The notes beneath the pieces were generated by a model. That model saw only the letters and a program-made list of their open reading frames with translations. It was not told the DNA's origin and searched no databases. Position numbers and translations under genes: made by a program. DNA of 64,000 bases, taken from the NCBI GenBank assembly GCA_036873755.1, contig JAVTVY010008188.1, forward strand, positions 248,001-312,000, given 5' to 3'. The DNA comes from Hanleya hanleyi (Eukaryota; Mollusca; Polyplacophora; Lepidopleurida; Hanleyidae). Positions 9,343 through 22,605 of this stretch are shown piece after piece. The stretch's first letter is position 1, and the number at the start of each line of letters is the position of its first letter.

Positions 9343-12300
9343 CAAGGATGAGTTTTCAAGATACCGTTAGAAAGAATTCTATATGAGAGATAATTGCTGA
9401 CCTGGGTACTACCTCCAATAAATGAATAAAACAAAGAGGTGGGAATATGAGAAGTTGTAGTTAATTGTCTTCGATTTCAGGATTAATGAAGTATAAAGTT
9501 ACATTCCCTTGACAGTTTGACAGTGTACCGCACGAAGAATATCATCGGTTTACGTCAAATGAATCATGTAATATCTGGTGGCCTTTCAAACACTTGGAAT
9601 TGGTTTCCGGCTTGAGGAGTTTCTATTCGCCTTAACATTGCACCTACGTTCATTTTTGCTGTCATCGAACTCATTGATAGTATCTATGTGAAGAAGTCGT
9701 GCTATTCGAAAAACACATATAGATTACTTGACAGGTAATGTCATCGGATTCGAATGTGATTTTCAGATACTGAAAATGGTTATCTTTGAAGAAATTTCGA
9801 TGAAGCCGCGCTGGCGATGGTGAGTTTACCCGATATCAGAATTCGAAATTGAAAGCGTCATGGTGCGACACAGGCCATTTTGTGTCACCTACATCTTGAA
9901 GAAGGAAACTATTACCTGCGTGGATATATCAAATGCAACAATCAACCACTATCGATAGTTTGGATGCTAGTCTAAAGAACGTGACAAGAAAATTAATGTA
10001 GAAAACAAGCAAAAGCTACCGCGGAGCGATTGTATTCCAATTACTGACCGGTAGATTCTTGAGCTAAGTTATGCGACTTATAACTCTAAATATTACATAC
10101 TTTTATATGCTATTTGTTAAAATGGCCCCTTCTCAGATCTGGACAGGTCCCACATAGCATAGACCAGATACGGTTCATTGCAGTTTGAGGTTTCACGTCC
10201 TTTTTGTGGGAATATATTTTGCCAGAGAGACATCTTATACATCTTATATGATTATTTATCTCCGATAACATTGTAATCCGATCAGTACTTACCGCTGCTT
10301 CTACCATTCGATATGGGCCAGCAACCTGAACAGCTTTGATAGGATTGCGCGGCGCTGACAGTCGTTTTTAAAGAAATCATTACAGGGAACTGTATTTAAC
10401 GGAGAGTAGCTGATGTGGGTGGTAGCTACAAAACAAAAGAAGAAAAAAGGTGGAATATGAGAATTCGTAGGAAATTATATTCGATTTCAGGATCCTTGAA
10501 TATACAAGAACAATCAACCTACAGCTTAAGATTGTATTTCCTGGACAATTCACCCATTTTCGTCACATTAATCTTGAAACATCTGGTATAATTTCACACA
10601 CTTCAAATTGTGTTACGTTTTGGTGAATTCTTATATCTCCAAAGCTATAGGAAAAAAACCTTATTGATCCGAACGCATGGTACTATCAAGCGTAGAAAGT
10701 TCTGACAAATATTATGCGGGATTAGGTGTTATTTGTGGGTAGCAGGCTGTGTCCGAAAATGCCAAATCTGATTGGTCCTGGAGATCCGAATTCGGAACAA
10801 TAGCATGCATTCCACCAGATGCGCTTCCTTGTTCTCGATATTGAACGCGGTGAGGGGCATACGAGTAGTCCTCTCCACAACAGAGAGACCATTTTATCCC
10901 CTGCGAATTATGTTTAGGCTCTTTGTAATATCGATCTTCATCTGAAAAACATAAAAAAGACTCCTGTCTGGGTGCTTACTTTTGTGTCTGGTTTCTTGGC
11001 TAAAAGCTATCAACCGATAATTCGATTGACTCTTTCAAACATGGCAAACATATGCTGTAATGTGTACAGGGAGTTGGCGTCGGCTTAAATACACCGCGGA
11101 TAACGTCGATCTGTTAAACATATTTATTCAGTGAAGTGGAAATATCCTTAGCTCGCTAAGATGAGAAATGCTCTGCATTTTCACTCATTTCAGTTTCAGG
11201 ATGTCAGTGCTATGCATAATTTGTTGATGGCAATGCGATCCTTTCCGTTCGGAAGCTGAAAGGTGGAATATCCACAGCGTTTTCAAATCTGGCGGCAAAT
11301 ATGTACTAAATATAGGAAGAAGCTGTTGAGACACGGCAGGGTTTTTATTGATCGGAACAAACTTCAAATTTGCCTGCAGGTAGCAATACTTAGCGGCAAT
11401 GTTGATAAAGCGCAATCTAAACATGCTAAAAGGCAATTCACTTACCAAATTTGAGAATACCTCTCAAACCGGTGTTGAGGGTCCCGTGTTCGTGCTATTC
11501 AAGATGTTCACACACTGCAGCTACAATAAAAAGCGTGACAGAGATACAGATCATCTCATGAAATATTTTTGCTCTTGTGATGCATGATGTATTACTGGTC
11601 CGTAGAATAATCTGAATGTTGAGTTTAATTTAAGATTTTATGTCTTTAACGATTTGCTAATTCTATGTACCAAATTTGAAGCTTTTAGCTTTTAAACCAC
11701 AATCTTCGTAATACGGACAGTATAATGACATGATCCTACCTGGCATTTATGCCGAAGGGGTAAACATTCGCTCGCATACAGCAAATAAATTATAGATTTC
11801 GAATCATTTAGCGTAGTTTGATTTACATTCACATATCATGGAAGATCGCAAAAAGCTCTGATCGGTCATCAAGGTATTCGTTATCTAAGTCTCCAATTGC
11901 GTGGATCTTTGGTATTAATCTGAGAAAGATGAATGTGAATCTACCGTGTTATGAAAAAGTCAGTGTCTCCCGGCAGTTCATTTTATGTTGATCTGATCAC
12001 TGACAATCATCTAATAGAAGTGTAACTCGTAATCTCTGTGATATACGAGAGCTGCTGTATTTTTTTATGAATATGAAGACATCGCACCAATTTGCGAATT
12101 TTATTTATTTTATCTGAATAGCGAAAAACCTTTCGGTTTCTCACAAAGACACATCATTATGAAACTTGAAGAAAAGATTGGTGGAATAATTAAGCCAGGA
12201 TATCTTTTACAAGAAAGGGCCACACCTTTTTCTTCCCCAACGTGCATGATGGAGATCTGATTTATGACAACACCAATCGAATCGCAATGTTGCACGTCAA

Positions 12301-15300
12301 CGCTATCTCTTAATTAACAATACCAAAGGCACCTGATCATTAGAAACGCAAGCTTGTTTTCGAAAGACGGTCTTCGAAAAGTTGCGTTCGGAATTGGCGT
12401 CCAAACCGTTTGAGGTTTGAACTGTACGCAGTATCGTAGAAGAGTTTACATAATTCCGCTGAACCTTCAAGCAGCCATCAGTCTGCACTGGTACAGCCAT
12501 CATTCTGTACCCTATCAGGTTTGGACTTTTTTTAGACCTACGCTGGACTGGCGGCTTAAAATTAAGCATCGAACAATTACTGTGCGATTATTTATATTCA
12601 CAAAGAAGATCTGTTTCAGAGCTTTTCACTACAAAGTTTAAATTCTTACAATGTAACAAAACGCTTTGAAACTGCACGAAGAGTTAACGCGTTTTATCCC
12701 ATTGTATCAAGAAGAGAAGTGTGTTACAAAACGCGTTGCAACAAAGGTCATTACGTCTATTCTAACATGCAAAATGATAATCATTTCCTCAATTCAGATG
12801 CGAAATGGCAAAATTTCTGCAAACTTATATTATACCGTGTTGCAATCTTACTAAATTAATATTCGCTATGTAGGGTCTTACTGATTTCAATTGAATTTGG
12901 CGTTCAGAGCGCCCAGGTCATGAATATTACATAGTCTTATGACATCACGGTCGCATTTAACTACTTTACTTGCAGTCGGTGAGGGGGGATGGGGTCATCG
13001 TCTCAGCTTTAACCCAAGGTTTTCGCCAGGGATCAGTCCATAATTCTACCCTGCATTATGGTGCAACATGGCGGAAGGGCGGCAACATCAGAATATACCC
13101 GCCAACAAGGCGTGTGATTCGGCTGAGTCAACCAAAAAGCATCTACCATTATGTTCCCTTCAAAGCACTATTAAGAGCTCTCGGGATTGGTTGACTCCGG
13201 CGTTACAGCAAGTCGGTTAGATCCTACAAGCGACATATCCAAATGGGAGAGCAGGTATGATTTAATGTTAATTCGATTGACCATGTTGATGGGAGTATTC
13301 GTGACTGGTTTACAGGCCATGCTCGCGCGTGCACTTTGTTCACGAGATATGAACTGAACTGTATGAACTCCACTGCTCGATGAATGAACCAAACCTCCCC
13401 CAGTGTGGAACACGGTGTCAGAGGAATGGGATGTTCTCGGTTCTCTGCACGTGAATGAGATATAGAACAACAAACAAATGGAGATTATCGTATGGTAATC
13501 TCTTTATGTTATGGAGGTCTGTGCCGGTAGAGTACGATTAAAGTGGAGCATGTTACTACTGACCTCAAGCTACAGAAGAATCACTGGACATATTTTTTTC
13601 CTGAACACAGCTTCTGCTTTAAATTGTGGTTCATGTGCGAAAGATGAAAGATGTTTTGTACGCCGTAACATCATCCGTTCTCTGAGACGTTACCGTATAA
13701 CAATTGGACAATCTCTTTATTTGCTAGGAATTCCAAGAAATTAAACCGATAAATTGATAGAGGCACGGGCATGAGAGTAGAAAGCTTGTGCATTAAATGT
13801 TTTACGTGGAGTATAATTCAGCAATTTTCTATTTATATGGATAAAAATATTTTGCAGTCGCGGATTGATCACCCATGTCCATTCAATAGCCTGAGATATT
13901 GATTCAAATGATATTTTCTCACTGACGTAAACAAATCACGGAACTATTGTTTAAAATATCTCTCAATAGGTTGGTTCGCTCGGGGAAAGAGTCTTTGTTA
14001 TCAATATTACCATGGCAGATTGTGTCAACAAATGTCTCAAATGTTGAAGATACCAGAGATGAGCCTGCAATATACCAAGGTTCAAAGTTTCTTTATATTG
14101 CTGAGCTTCGAGCAGATATACAAACAACCAGAAATAAGTCCATATCAAGGGAAGAATATATATACATGCACATACAGAATAACCCAGTTAATTAGGAATT
14201 ATTTGAATAAAAAATATATAAAATACACAACAATCATGTAGCACTGATACGAGGAACAGTAACGCCAGGGGCAACAGTTTTGCTGGCAATTACAATGAAT
14301 TATGATTATGCGGACTATTAGTATACCAACACCTATGTGCACCAATAAAACGTGTATAGCTATCTTCAGTTGGCATTTGTGTCACAGTAACACATTTGCT
14401 TATATGATATACAAATATATAAATATAAAAAGATTATATATACAACCAAGCATTCTACTGGTTTGCGCCCAGTGGAAGAATCCTTCATGACTTCCAGTTA
14501 CCACGACTCGATTCCTTGGCGCGTTCGGCTTATTTTTTGCAAACTAGTAGGTCTCATGACGGGGATCGAATATCATTTAATATCCATTCCCAAGACGTGA
14601 AGTTCGCGAGAAGCCCAAACAACCAGATCTTCGAACGTAGGTATAACATGCCCCTGTAGTTGTTAGTTAATATGAAAGTCAGACATATTGCAGAATAATC
14701 TCCAATATTGGCCCTTATAATATTTTTGCAAGCGTGTCACTGTTGAGTCATGATCGGACAATGAAATATTTCACTAGCCTTCTCATCAAAGTATTTGCTG
14801 TTTGAGAGCTATAGCTGGAAAAAATGTTTTCGCCTGAACGAAACAAAAAAATTATCGAGTCGTGATCAGAAAGTGGGATGTGGTAATGATTCTTTTATGT
14901 CGGAGAAACCTTTTTGAGACGGCACGATCATGATACGGCGAACTTTGTTAACTACTCATACTCGGATTTTCCCATCTTTGTTGAAATACCTTTAAGTCAA
15001 ATCGATCCATTAATTACTTTCTATTTATAACATTTGGAACTATTCTCGGATGTAACTGGTATTTACACGTCTGCTTAAGCGAGGATTTGTTTCCCAAGAA
15101 GCCGATACGTGATTTTGGATCGTGGTTTCATAGACAGAACATTACATGTACTTAGATTAGTCCCTTGCCCAGAGTCTCTCTGTCCTTTGAACATTAGCCA
15201 TGACACAATTACAGAGGTTATACGTGTTTCCATGGTAACATTTGCATTGAACTTGCTGAAGGGAGTTCAAATTTCAAAGTGTTATGAATTCAAGCGCTTT

Positions 15301-15730
15301 TAATATTTTCTCTTTTTTTGGCAGATAATCACATTGATTCATTCTACGCAAAATGACTGAATAACCGGACGAAAATTTCATCGGGGAAGTCAATGCTACG
15401 ATTGATCATGCTTCGCATAGGTCAATCAAAGATATTTTCAAAATGCAGAGGAAGAAATCAGCTGAAATATGCATGATGCGTTAGTATGAAGTGACCATAA
15501 CAGTCAATTAATATATCTTCTGATTTTTAAATTGACAATTTATAGTATGAAACGTTCCGGCTGTTTAGACCGATGACCGGAAATACGGCTAGATGGAGCG
15601 GTTTTTGGTTTCACTGTTAATATTTGACAAAGCCAAAATCATCCTAATCGCGAAAGCCGGCTAATTTGTTAAGTTTCACATTTTTTTTTCAACCTTAATT
15701 TGGTTCAATGTTCAAAGAATATATGACCTG
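9343..15730. other. AT-rich stretch, no gene recognised
   Basis: Only short ORFs without recognisable domains occur. I see one diverged direct repeat, at about 9428-9650 and 10437-10650. The two share GTGGGAATATGAGAA-like text, TTCGATTTCAGGAT and a similar continuation. Nothing else stands out over these 6.4 kb. Confidence 0.5.
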
Positions 15731-15829
15731 CTGTGACCTCTATCCTCAGATATATCGCGTATGTTTACGGTATTGCCCCAGGAAAGAGTAAAGTTGAAGA
15801 GAATCCCCGTCTGAAGTTCCAATGTTATC

Positions 15830-15960
15830 AGTTGTGTTTGTTGGAGAGTTTGGGCGCCAGGTCCGAGATTCAGTATTCAGCCGTCGTCAGTGAAAGAATT
15901 TCCTCGTCCATAATTGCAATGCATTTTCCATACGAGAGTTAGCACCAGTTCCAAGTACGC
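15830..15960 (-). repeat. Decayed 3' end of the RT-bearing retroelement family (R1)
   Basis: The CAGCCGTCGTC, TCCTCGTCCATAAT and GTTAGCACCA phrases match the 3' region of the copy at 19435. It is highly diverged. Confidence 0.45.
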
Positions 15961-16049
15961 ATAAACTGAAAATTTGGAAACCACACACACAATATGTTTT
16001 ACTGCAAGAATTAAGCACTCAAAAGTGTTTATATGTGAGTGCAATAATC

Positions 16050-16260
16050 CTCAATGCATTCAACATACAATCCTCATTGCTGGCAGGTATTCTTGAACTC
16101 AAATGAATGTCTAAGTCGTTTTCTATAGAATCCATCATATTCTCGGATCTGAATGTAAGGTGCCGAAGGATGCTTTCCTGTAGAATCATATGGTCGCTTT
16201 TTAGTCGCCAGACGTCGTCAACTTTCTCACCACTTGCATATCGCTCCAACCTATAGTAGG
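16050..16260. repeat. Dispersed repeat R7, partial
   Basis: It shares TTTTTAGTCGCCAGACGTCGTCAA and TATCGCTCCA-type text with 41480-41600, 41690-42050 and 43985-44440. There is no coding signal. Confidence 0.55.
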
Positions 16261-16546
16261 CCTATTATATATCTCATCCATGATGGCATACATGTATGTC
16301 TCCCCTACATATCCTCGTCATGGTGACTGGCTTTTTTCGTAATAAGTTTCAACACTGAACATATAGTTACTTCAAAATATCCCGCCAACAGATAGCATGA
16401 TTGAATTGCGTCGAAGTAAATTGCGATTTAGTTTTTATTCTACAATTTCCATTACAACCCATAGGCTCCTTCATTTCCATGAGAAGTATGATTCAATCGG
16501 GCTACGTTGAGCTACAGAAGCCTCGCCTGCATCATTGCATCTCAAC

Positions 16547-16901
16547 CATGCGCTCCATATAGAACTATTGTCCTCGATGTCAGTCTGGTTTGTATCCAGG
16601 AACAATCCCCAAATATGATTGTACTTCTTCACTAACATGTCCACCTATGTCAAATTAAAATGATGAAAATTTGGTAAAACATCACACTTGCAATTATTCC
16701 TCAGTTTAAATAATGTGTTTTGCCACCCACGTTCGAAAAAAGATATGCTCAGTTACCAAGGTGCCGAGAAATAAGATCTCTACTGCGTGCCCCCGTTTGT
16801 CGTTAATCTGATTTATGAGTATTCCTCGTGTTATATTATTCTGAACTCCGTCGATTATCTCCCGCATGGTTATCCATATGTTGAACTGAAGAGAGGCTGC
16901 A
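16547..16901. repeat. Dispersed repeat R2, copy 1
   Basis: It matches 28941-29257 in order: CATGCGCTCCATATAG, TGTCCACCTATGTC, GCTCAGTTACCA, GTTAATCTGATT, GGTTATCCATATGTTGAACT. It is diverged with indels and has no ORF. Confidence 0.6.
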
Positions 16902-16989
16902 CAGCTCTATACAAAATCAACAGTGAATCTAACAAGCATCATATTCCACATTCAATATTCCGTGGCCATCTATATATTTAATAATTTCC

Positions 16990-17130
16990 TCGTCATTAAT
17001 CGGAAGACCTATTTCGTATGACAGTTAGCACCAATTTCAAATGTGTATGAAAAAAAACCCCCAAAACAAGATGGTTTCCCACAAGAGAGAAGCTATACAA
17101 AGTGTTCGATGATGTCAGCGAGACATGATG
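16990..17130 (-). repeat. Decayed R1 retroelement 3' fragment
   Basis: It contains CGGAAGACCTATTTCGTATG, TAGCACCAATTTCAA, GATGGTTTCCCACAAGAGAG and GATGTCAGCGAGACATGATG. These parallel the better R1 copies. The next copy starts immediately downstream. Confidence 0.5.
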
Positions 17131-17146
17131 ATGTTAAATGCATAAA

Positions 17147-17690
17147 TTACAAGCGTCTAGTCCGTCATTCATAATCCAGCCGTCGTCCATTAGAGAATAT
17201 CCGCGTCCATAATCCAAAGACCTATTCCATTTTCCATATAACAGTATTAGCACCAAATTCAAAAAGACAATCATAGTATACATAAACATAGGCTTGTTTC
17301 CTGCAAGAGAGATGCGGTCAACAGTTTTCAATGATGCCGGCAAGACATCATGATGTTCCAAAAATATCAAATCCGTATCGCTGATCAGTAACTCTAATCA
17401 CTGACCATTATTCTTTATCCAAATGAATTCCAAGTCTTTTCTAAAGTATGGTATCCCAGTCGCGCCATCATTGTTGATGTTCATTTGAACACCATGAAAA
17501 TGGACAAACAGCCGCAAGCCCCATATTAAGCGGAATTAGACTAAGGTTACACACCACAGCGAAATTGACGCTACGATCGCAATTTGTCTTCAGTGTACGA
17601 TATTTATAACAGAATTTGAGAAATTTTGAATGAAGGTATTTGATAAGAGCGGAAACTGATTTGCACCTCATGACGGATTTATTCATATAG
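17147..17690 (-). pseudogene. R1 retroelement copy A, 5'-truncated
   Basis: Read on the minus strand it ends with the shared 3' terminus CTAGACGCTTGTAA. The upstream part still resembles the C-terminus of the RT in the 19830-20762 copy (KYLHSKFLKF, then YRTL and CDRSV), but it is interrupted. It has no RT catalytic core. Confidence 0.7.
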
Positions 17691-17699
17691 AAGAAGCTA

Positions 17700-19430
17700 C
17701 CAGTCTGTGGTTTGTGCCCGCTAGCATTTTGGTGCTAATTTTATGTATGTATCCCCGCTTGGTCAAATAAAATGGTGTTCGAATGTGAGCAGACACGACC
17801 AAATCGTGACTGAGAAACATACTCGGGTAATAGACATGAAAATACATTTTATAAAGAATAATGGTCATTGATTAGGATTTTATATGAAGAAAGTCATAAT
17901 GCCTTGCTGACATTGTTACCTCCGCCGATCAGACGGAGGTCTAGGAATGCAACGTGAAATCTCCCGCCAAATTGTCATATGGGGAACCCACGATTCATGT
18001 GATTTCCAATAGGGTTTACTATGGTTCCCGACGAAATTTTGAGGCATTCTTTTTGGACAAAAACGAAATAATGAGGAACCCTCATTGCAATGCATTCAAT
18101 GGGCCTTGCTTCTGTAGTCGGGTTCCATTCCCATCATGCTTCAGGAGTTACACGTAATGTTGGCCGCTTCCATCGGGAGACATGGCGGCTCTCTAGCTTA
18201 TAGAGATTGACAATGCGATTTTTTCCCCGTTTTTCTGGTAAGTTTATTGCTGCCATTTCATGTCATTACAATACAATGATTCCTAGTACACCACCCGTCA
18301 TTTCTATATATCGTAAAGTATTTGTCGGCTGAGGACTTATGTCGAAGCCAACCAAATAGTCCAAGTTGTTGTTGTTGCATATCAAATGCACGGCATCATG
18401 TCATGCACGCACTGACTGGAAGACAACAGCACAATCTTATTCTGAATTGTTGCTGAAACAAAGGAATGTCTACCTTCCACATGTAGGGCTACATTATTGA
18501 GATTTTTGACTGATAGCATGTATGGAACCTTTCTCAAATATTTTTTTTTTAGTTTTAGTTTCAAGCCCTGGACATATCAATGGGCATTTATTTGCCATGC
18601 GATCACTTTTCACGTGCTTTGTTCAGCCTCCGTGACCTGAAACCAAACAGACACTATCACTAGATGAAAGAAGGAGATCATGATATACAGTTCAGGTTTT
18701 ACCGATGCCAAATGACTTGAACAGAAGACAATTAGACAAAACGAAAATCAATAAATATATCAATAAATAATAAATTACATAGAAAATTTTCTTGTCTTTG
18801 CAAGGGGGACATCAGGCACACTGACAACACAGACCATTCATTCAAATTTCGCCTTCTATAATCCTCAAACACAGTATACGTATTCTCTTTTGTGATCTAA
18901 TTTTCGTTTATCAAAATATTGCTAGCCTCCATGTAGAAGTTACTGATATAAACAATCCTGTTCTAGATTATGATATACTCTCATGCCACTAACATGAACT
19001 CCAACATACAATGCAACCAGTGGTCAAGATCCATCATCATTCTTCAGAATTCGCATTATTGATCACTCATAGATTGGATTAAGGTCTCATAGCACTCAGT
19101 TCTCATTTCATACTGTTGCAAATTCTTGTAACATGGTCAGGTCCCAGTTCTATTAAGTACACATATGAAAGGTGCAAACTGGTATAATGGATTTCGTCTT
19201 GTTGTGTATGACGAAAGAATGAAATATAATGAAGACCATAAACATTTTCAATGAAGTGAGTGTTAAATATGTATACAATTTATTCCAACCTGCAGGTCAT
19301 GGATTCAGCATTTCTGATATAAAATGCAGCAGGACTGTTACACAATGGATGTACTGGATGAATGGAAAAACCAAAACATACTATTGATTGGTTCAGCTGT
19401 GTCAGAAAGGTGTGGAATGACAGAGGTGGT
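17700..19430. other. AT-rich stretch, nothing recognised
   Basis: No gene, RNA or clear repeat was seen. Short ORFs only. Confidence 0.5.
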
Positions 19431-19434
19431 GAAA

Positions 19435-19829
19435 TTACAAGCGTCTAGTCCGTCATTCATAATCCAGCCGTCGTCCATTAGAGAATATCCGCGTCCATAA
19501 TCCAAAGACCTATTCCATTTCCATATAACAGTATTAGCACCAAATTCAAAAAGACAAAAGTATACATAAACATAGGCTTGTTTCCTGCAAGAGAGAAGCG
19601 GTCAACAATTTTCAATGATGCCGGCAAGACATCATGATGTTCCAAAATATCAAATCCGTATCGCTGATCAGTATTCTTAATCCATAATATTCGTTGTAAG
19701 TCGTCATCTAAAGAATGATGTATCTCAGTCACGCTTTGATTGTGACTGTTCATATGAGTACCATGAGGATCTTGAAGTACATGGGTTCATACGGCCCCTA
19801 GCCCCGGGTTAAGCGGAATTAGACACAAG
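19435..19829 (-). repeat. 3' untranslated tail of R1 copy B
   Basis: This is the noncoding 3' part of the retroelement after the RT stop. It is shared with the copies at 17147, 42061 and 50594, all of which end at the same bases (TTACAAGCGTCTAG on the plus strand). A 91-residue ORF here is conserved between copies only as DNA. Confidence 0.75.
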
Positions 19830-20762
19830 TTACGAAACGTAGCGCCATAGATCTTGCACGCTACGTTCGTATTTTGCTATCAGCATGCGATATGTATCGC
19901 CAAATTTGAGAAACTTTGAGTGGAGGCGCTTGGTGGAATAGCCCTGTTTTATAAGTTTCTGCAACAATGTTTTGTGACGTTGATTAAAATCATCACATTT
20001 AACACAGGATCTAGCAAATGCTACTAAGCGAGATATGTATACGCCATATGCAGGTCCCACTGGAATATTACTATCCAGAAAGGGATAGTTTACGATGTCG
20101 AAATTGTAATCATCTCTTTTGTCATAAAGTCGACGAGAGAGAATGCCCGCTTCATTTTTATAGAGATAGAGATCTAAATAAGATGTGCCTGTAGGGCTAT
20201 CTGTAGTTTCCTTCAAATCCAGTGAAGGTGGATATATATCCTTCACTGCGTCATTTATATAGCGATTATCCACAGCGAGAAGATCGTCTATATAGCGTTT
20301 GGTGAATGAGAAGGAACGGGCTTTGAGTGGATCGGTTTTTGAAAGCGCCAGCATATAGTCATATTCATAAGAGAACAGATACAGGTCAGCCAACAGGGGT
20401 GCACAATTAGTACCCATTGGAATACCTATATGCTGCTGATATATTGTGTTGCCAAATTTCACATAGATATTTTTAATGAGAAATTCAAGCAACTCTATAA
20501 ACAAAGAAACATCCCATGAATGATATCTCTTGTATGTAGTCGAGCTAAAGAATGCTTTATGGCTTCCGACATTAATATATCTACGATCAGTTTTCTTGAA
20601 CACAGATACTATTAATGAACTTATACGGTCAATAAGGTCCTGATGAGGGATTGTAGTATAGAGAGTCGAGAAATCCCATGTGGATACATGTCTGTACGGT
20701 ATGTGACCTTTAGCATCAAGTTCTTCCGTAAGACATTTTGAGTCAGTGATTGGCCACCCCAC
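19830..20762 (-). CDS. Reverse transcriptase domain, Penelope-like or related retroelement
   Basis: The 310-residue frame is uninterrupted. RT motif A is TWDFSTLYTTIPH (D30), motif B is GIPMGTNCAPLLADLYL (about 113-129), motif C is RYIDDLL with YIDD at 157-160, and a SYLDLYLY stretch follows. These are the hallmarks of Penelope-like RTs and of related poorly classified animal RTs. It would copy element RNA into DNA in the nucleus. The N-terminal part is missing: just upstream, similarity is lost and the adjacent frame (20621-20833) shows no RT sequence. No GIY-YIG endonuclease domain follows, since the frame stops and enters the 3' tail. The ATG is simply the first in frame. It is probably a 5'-truncated, non-autonomous copy with an intact catalytic core. 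Family placement is uncertain; RT identity is firm. Confidence 0.85.
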   Translation of the reverse strand: MGWPITDSKCLTEELDAKGHIPYRHVSTWDFSTLYTTIPHQDLIDRISSLIVSVFKKTDRRYINVGSHKAFFSSTTYKRYHSWDVSLFIELLEFLIKNIYVKFGNTIYQQHIGIPMGTNCAPLLADLYLFSYEYDYMLALSKTDPLKARSFSFTKRYIDDLLAVDNRYINDAVKDIYPPSLDLKETTDSPTGTSYLDLYLYKNEAGILSRRLYDKRDDYNFDIVNYPFLDSNIPVGPAYGVYISRLVAFARSCVKCDDFNQRHKTLLQKLIKQGYSTKRLHSKFLKFGDTYRMLIAKYERSVQDLWRYVS

Positions 20763-22530
20763 CCATTGGATATCAGCTGATTCCTCAGGAAATAAACATT
20801 ACACATGTAATGACCACCGGCAGAGTGATACATGTGTCAATCGGTCAGACATTTCCACGGATGCCCAGTTCTAATTTAAACCAACCATGCTGGACTTCAT
20901 TCCTTCTCTCAGAATAATTGGATCTAACTTTTACAAAACCTGCAGCTCCCAATAGCTCCTGGATCTAGAACACATAAATGAGGGGATCTAGTTTATCGGT
21001 GCTATGGCAAAAATATCATGTAGAATGGGATTGTGTGGATAATATTAGATTCATGGAAGTTGAAGTCCTGCAGCATGCTCCACAAATATCATCAGAGGTC
21101 ATAAAACACTTTGCTCTGCACTAGTGCGGATCTATACTTGTTTTTTTTTACAAAATTATCTCCCTTGACCAGGTAAGGACTTGAGTGTCTAAAATGATTT
21201 AGCTTGTAGAAACACAGACTTCATTTCCTGAGTAGAGGTAAAAACCGAACATATTTTGATTATTTTATTCGAATTTCAATTCCATTTCTGGTATATGTAC
21301 ATGTATAAAATACATACAGAATGAACTGCATACAGAATAACACAAAGAACAGGTATATATGTATCTCATTACATTCTTAACCAAAGATCAATACCTGGGT
21401 GATATTACAACAGCACCATAGTGTTATATATTGTTATGATTGGCTTAACTTTAGCTGCTGAAGATATTTCTAATTTGAGGGCAATGGACAATCATACTAA
21501 ATTTATTTTCATAACTTCATTTATTTTCACAATAAGCAACATAATCGAGATTAGCAAGTGAAGTTTTACAACATAATATAATTCGCATCATGGGTCTCCT
21601 TCAGTTTAGTGTAGACATATATACCCTTGAATATCTGTTACCATGATTCAGTCATAATATTGTCTGTATTATATTGATGTTGACAAGGAATAAACACAAT
21701 TATTTGATAGTATTATTAATTGTATGTTGTTTATGATTAACATTAACTTTTTATTCGCTGGAATCCAGCCATTTGTTCCATATGGGCAATATTCTCATCA
21801 GTCATCACCATTCAATATGAATGTGATACATGTACAAGTTCATGGCAATTGATACATTATGGTGAAGGTAACCTGTAACACCAGGATACAAAATTATTCC
21901 GAGTGCATTGAATCCTCATCACATGATGCTGAGACAGATCAGAACGGAGTGTCGGTAAAATCAGGTGTGTTTGGTGAGGATTCTGTCAATGAGGATGCTA
22001 TACTGTACACATACAAAATATGAATTGTTGATGTGTAGGGCCTATAGCATAAAATCACAAGCAAGTTGGTAAAACTAGGCACACAGTGTCTCATTTCTGC
22101 CGCTAACGTGTTGATTTGGGTGGGGGCGTCCTCTCATGGGGAGGTTGGGGTGGGAAGGAACCTAATGTCTGAAGCAGTATTCCAGGTTTTCCATCAATAT
22201 ACTCTATTCCATACCCCAATATTTCAAGCACGTGGAATCAGACAAAAGTTATTTGCGAGGAATGTAACTTCCACATCCTTGGCTGGACATGCTGGTGTGG
22301 AACCCTCAATCCCAGGTTAATTATCATTGACGAAGTTAACGCCCAACAAATGCAAAATTGAGCTTGGCATCCGGCCCTATGTTATTCAGTGATGTATTCC
22401 CCTACGGACCATGTTGCCTCGACGGAGGTCTTTGCGCTCATCCAGCGCTTGTTGTAATCCGATGCCCTCTTGTAGGAAACCATCTTTTATTATTTTTTTA
22501 TTTCATACAGGTTTAGAATTGGTGCTGTCT
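20763..22530. other. No gene recognised
   Basis: The first ~100 bases may hold the 5' junction of R1 copy B. The rest is AT-rich with only short ORFs and no clear repeat. Confidence 0.5.
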
Positions 22531-22539
22531 TACAAAAAG

Positions 22540-22605
22540 GGCCTAACAAATATTGACGCGGATATTCTGTTATGGACGACGGCTGAATATTGACTGTTGG
22601 ATCTG
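22540..22605 (+). repeat. Short R1 3'-end fragment, plus strand
   Basis: GACGCGGATATTCTGTTATGG and GACGACGGCTGAATATT match the extreme 3' end of the R1 family in the opposite orientation to most copies. Confidence 0.5.

Noticed and set aside
19478..19753. 91-residue ORF in the R1 tail
   Set aside because: Frame differs between copies (17134, 41994, 50626); the conservation is that of repeated DNA, not of a protein.
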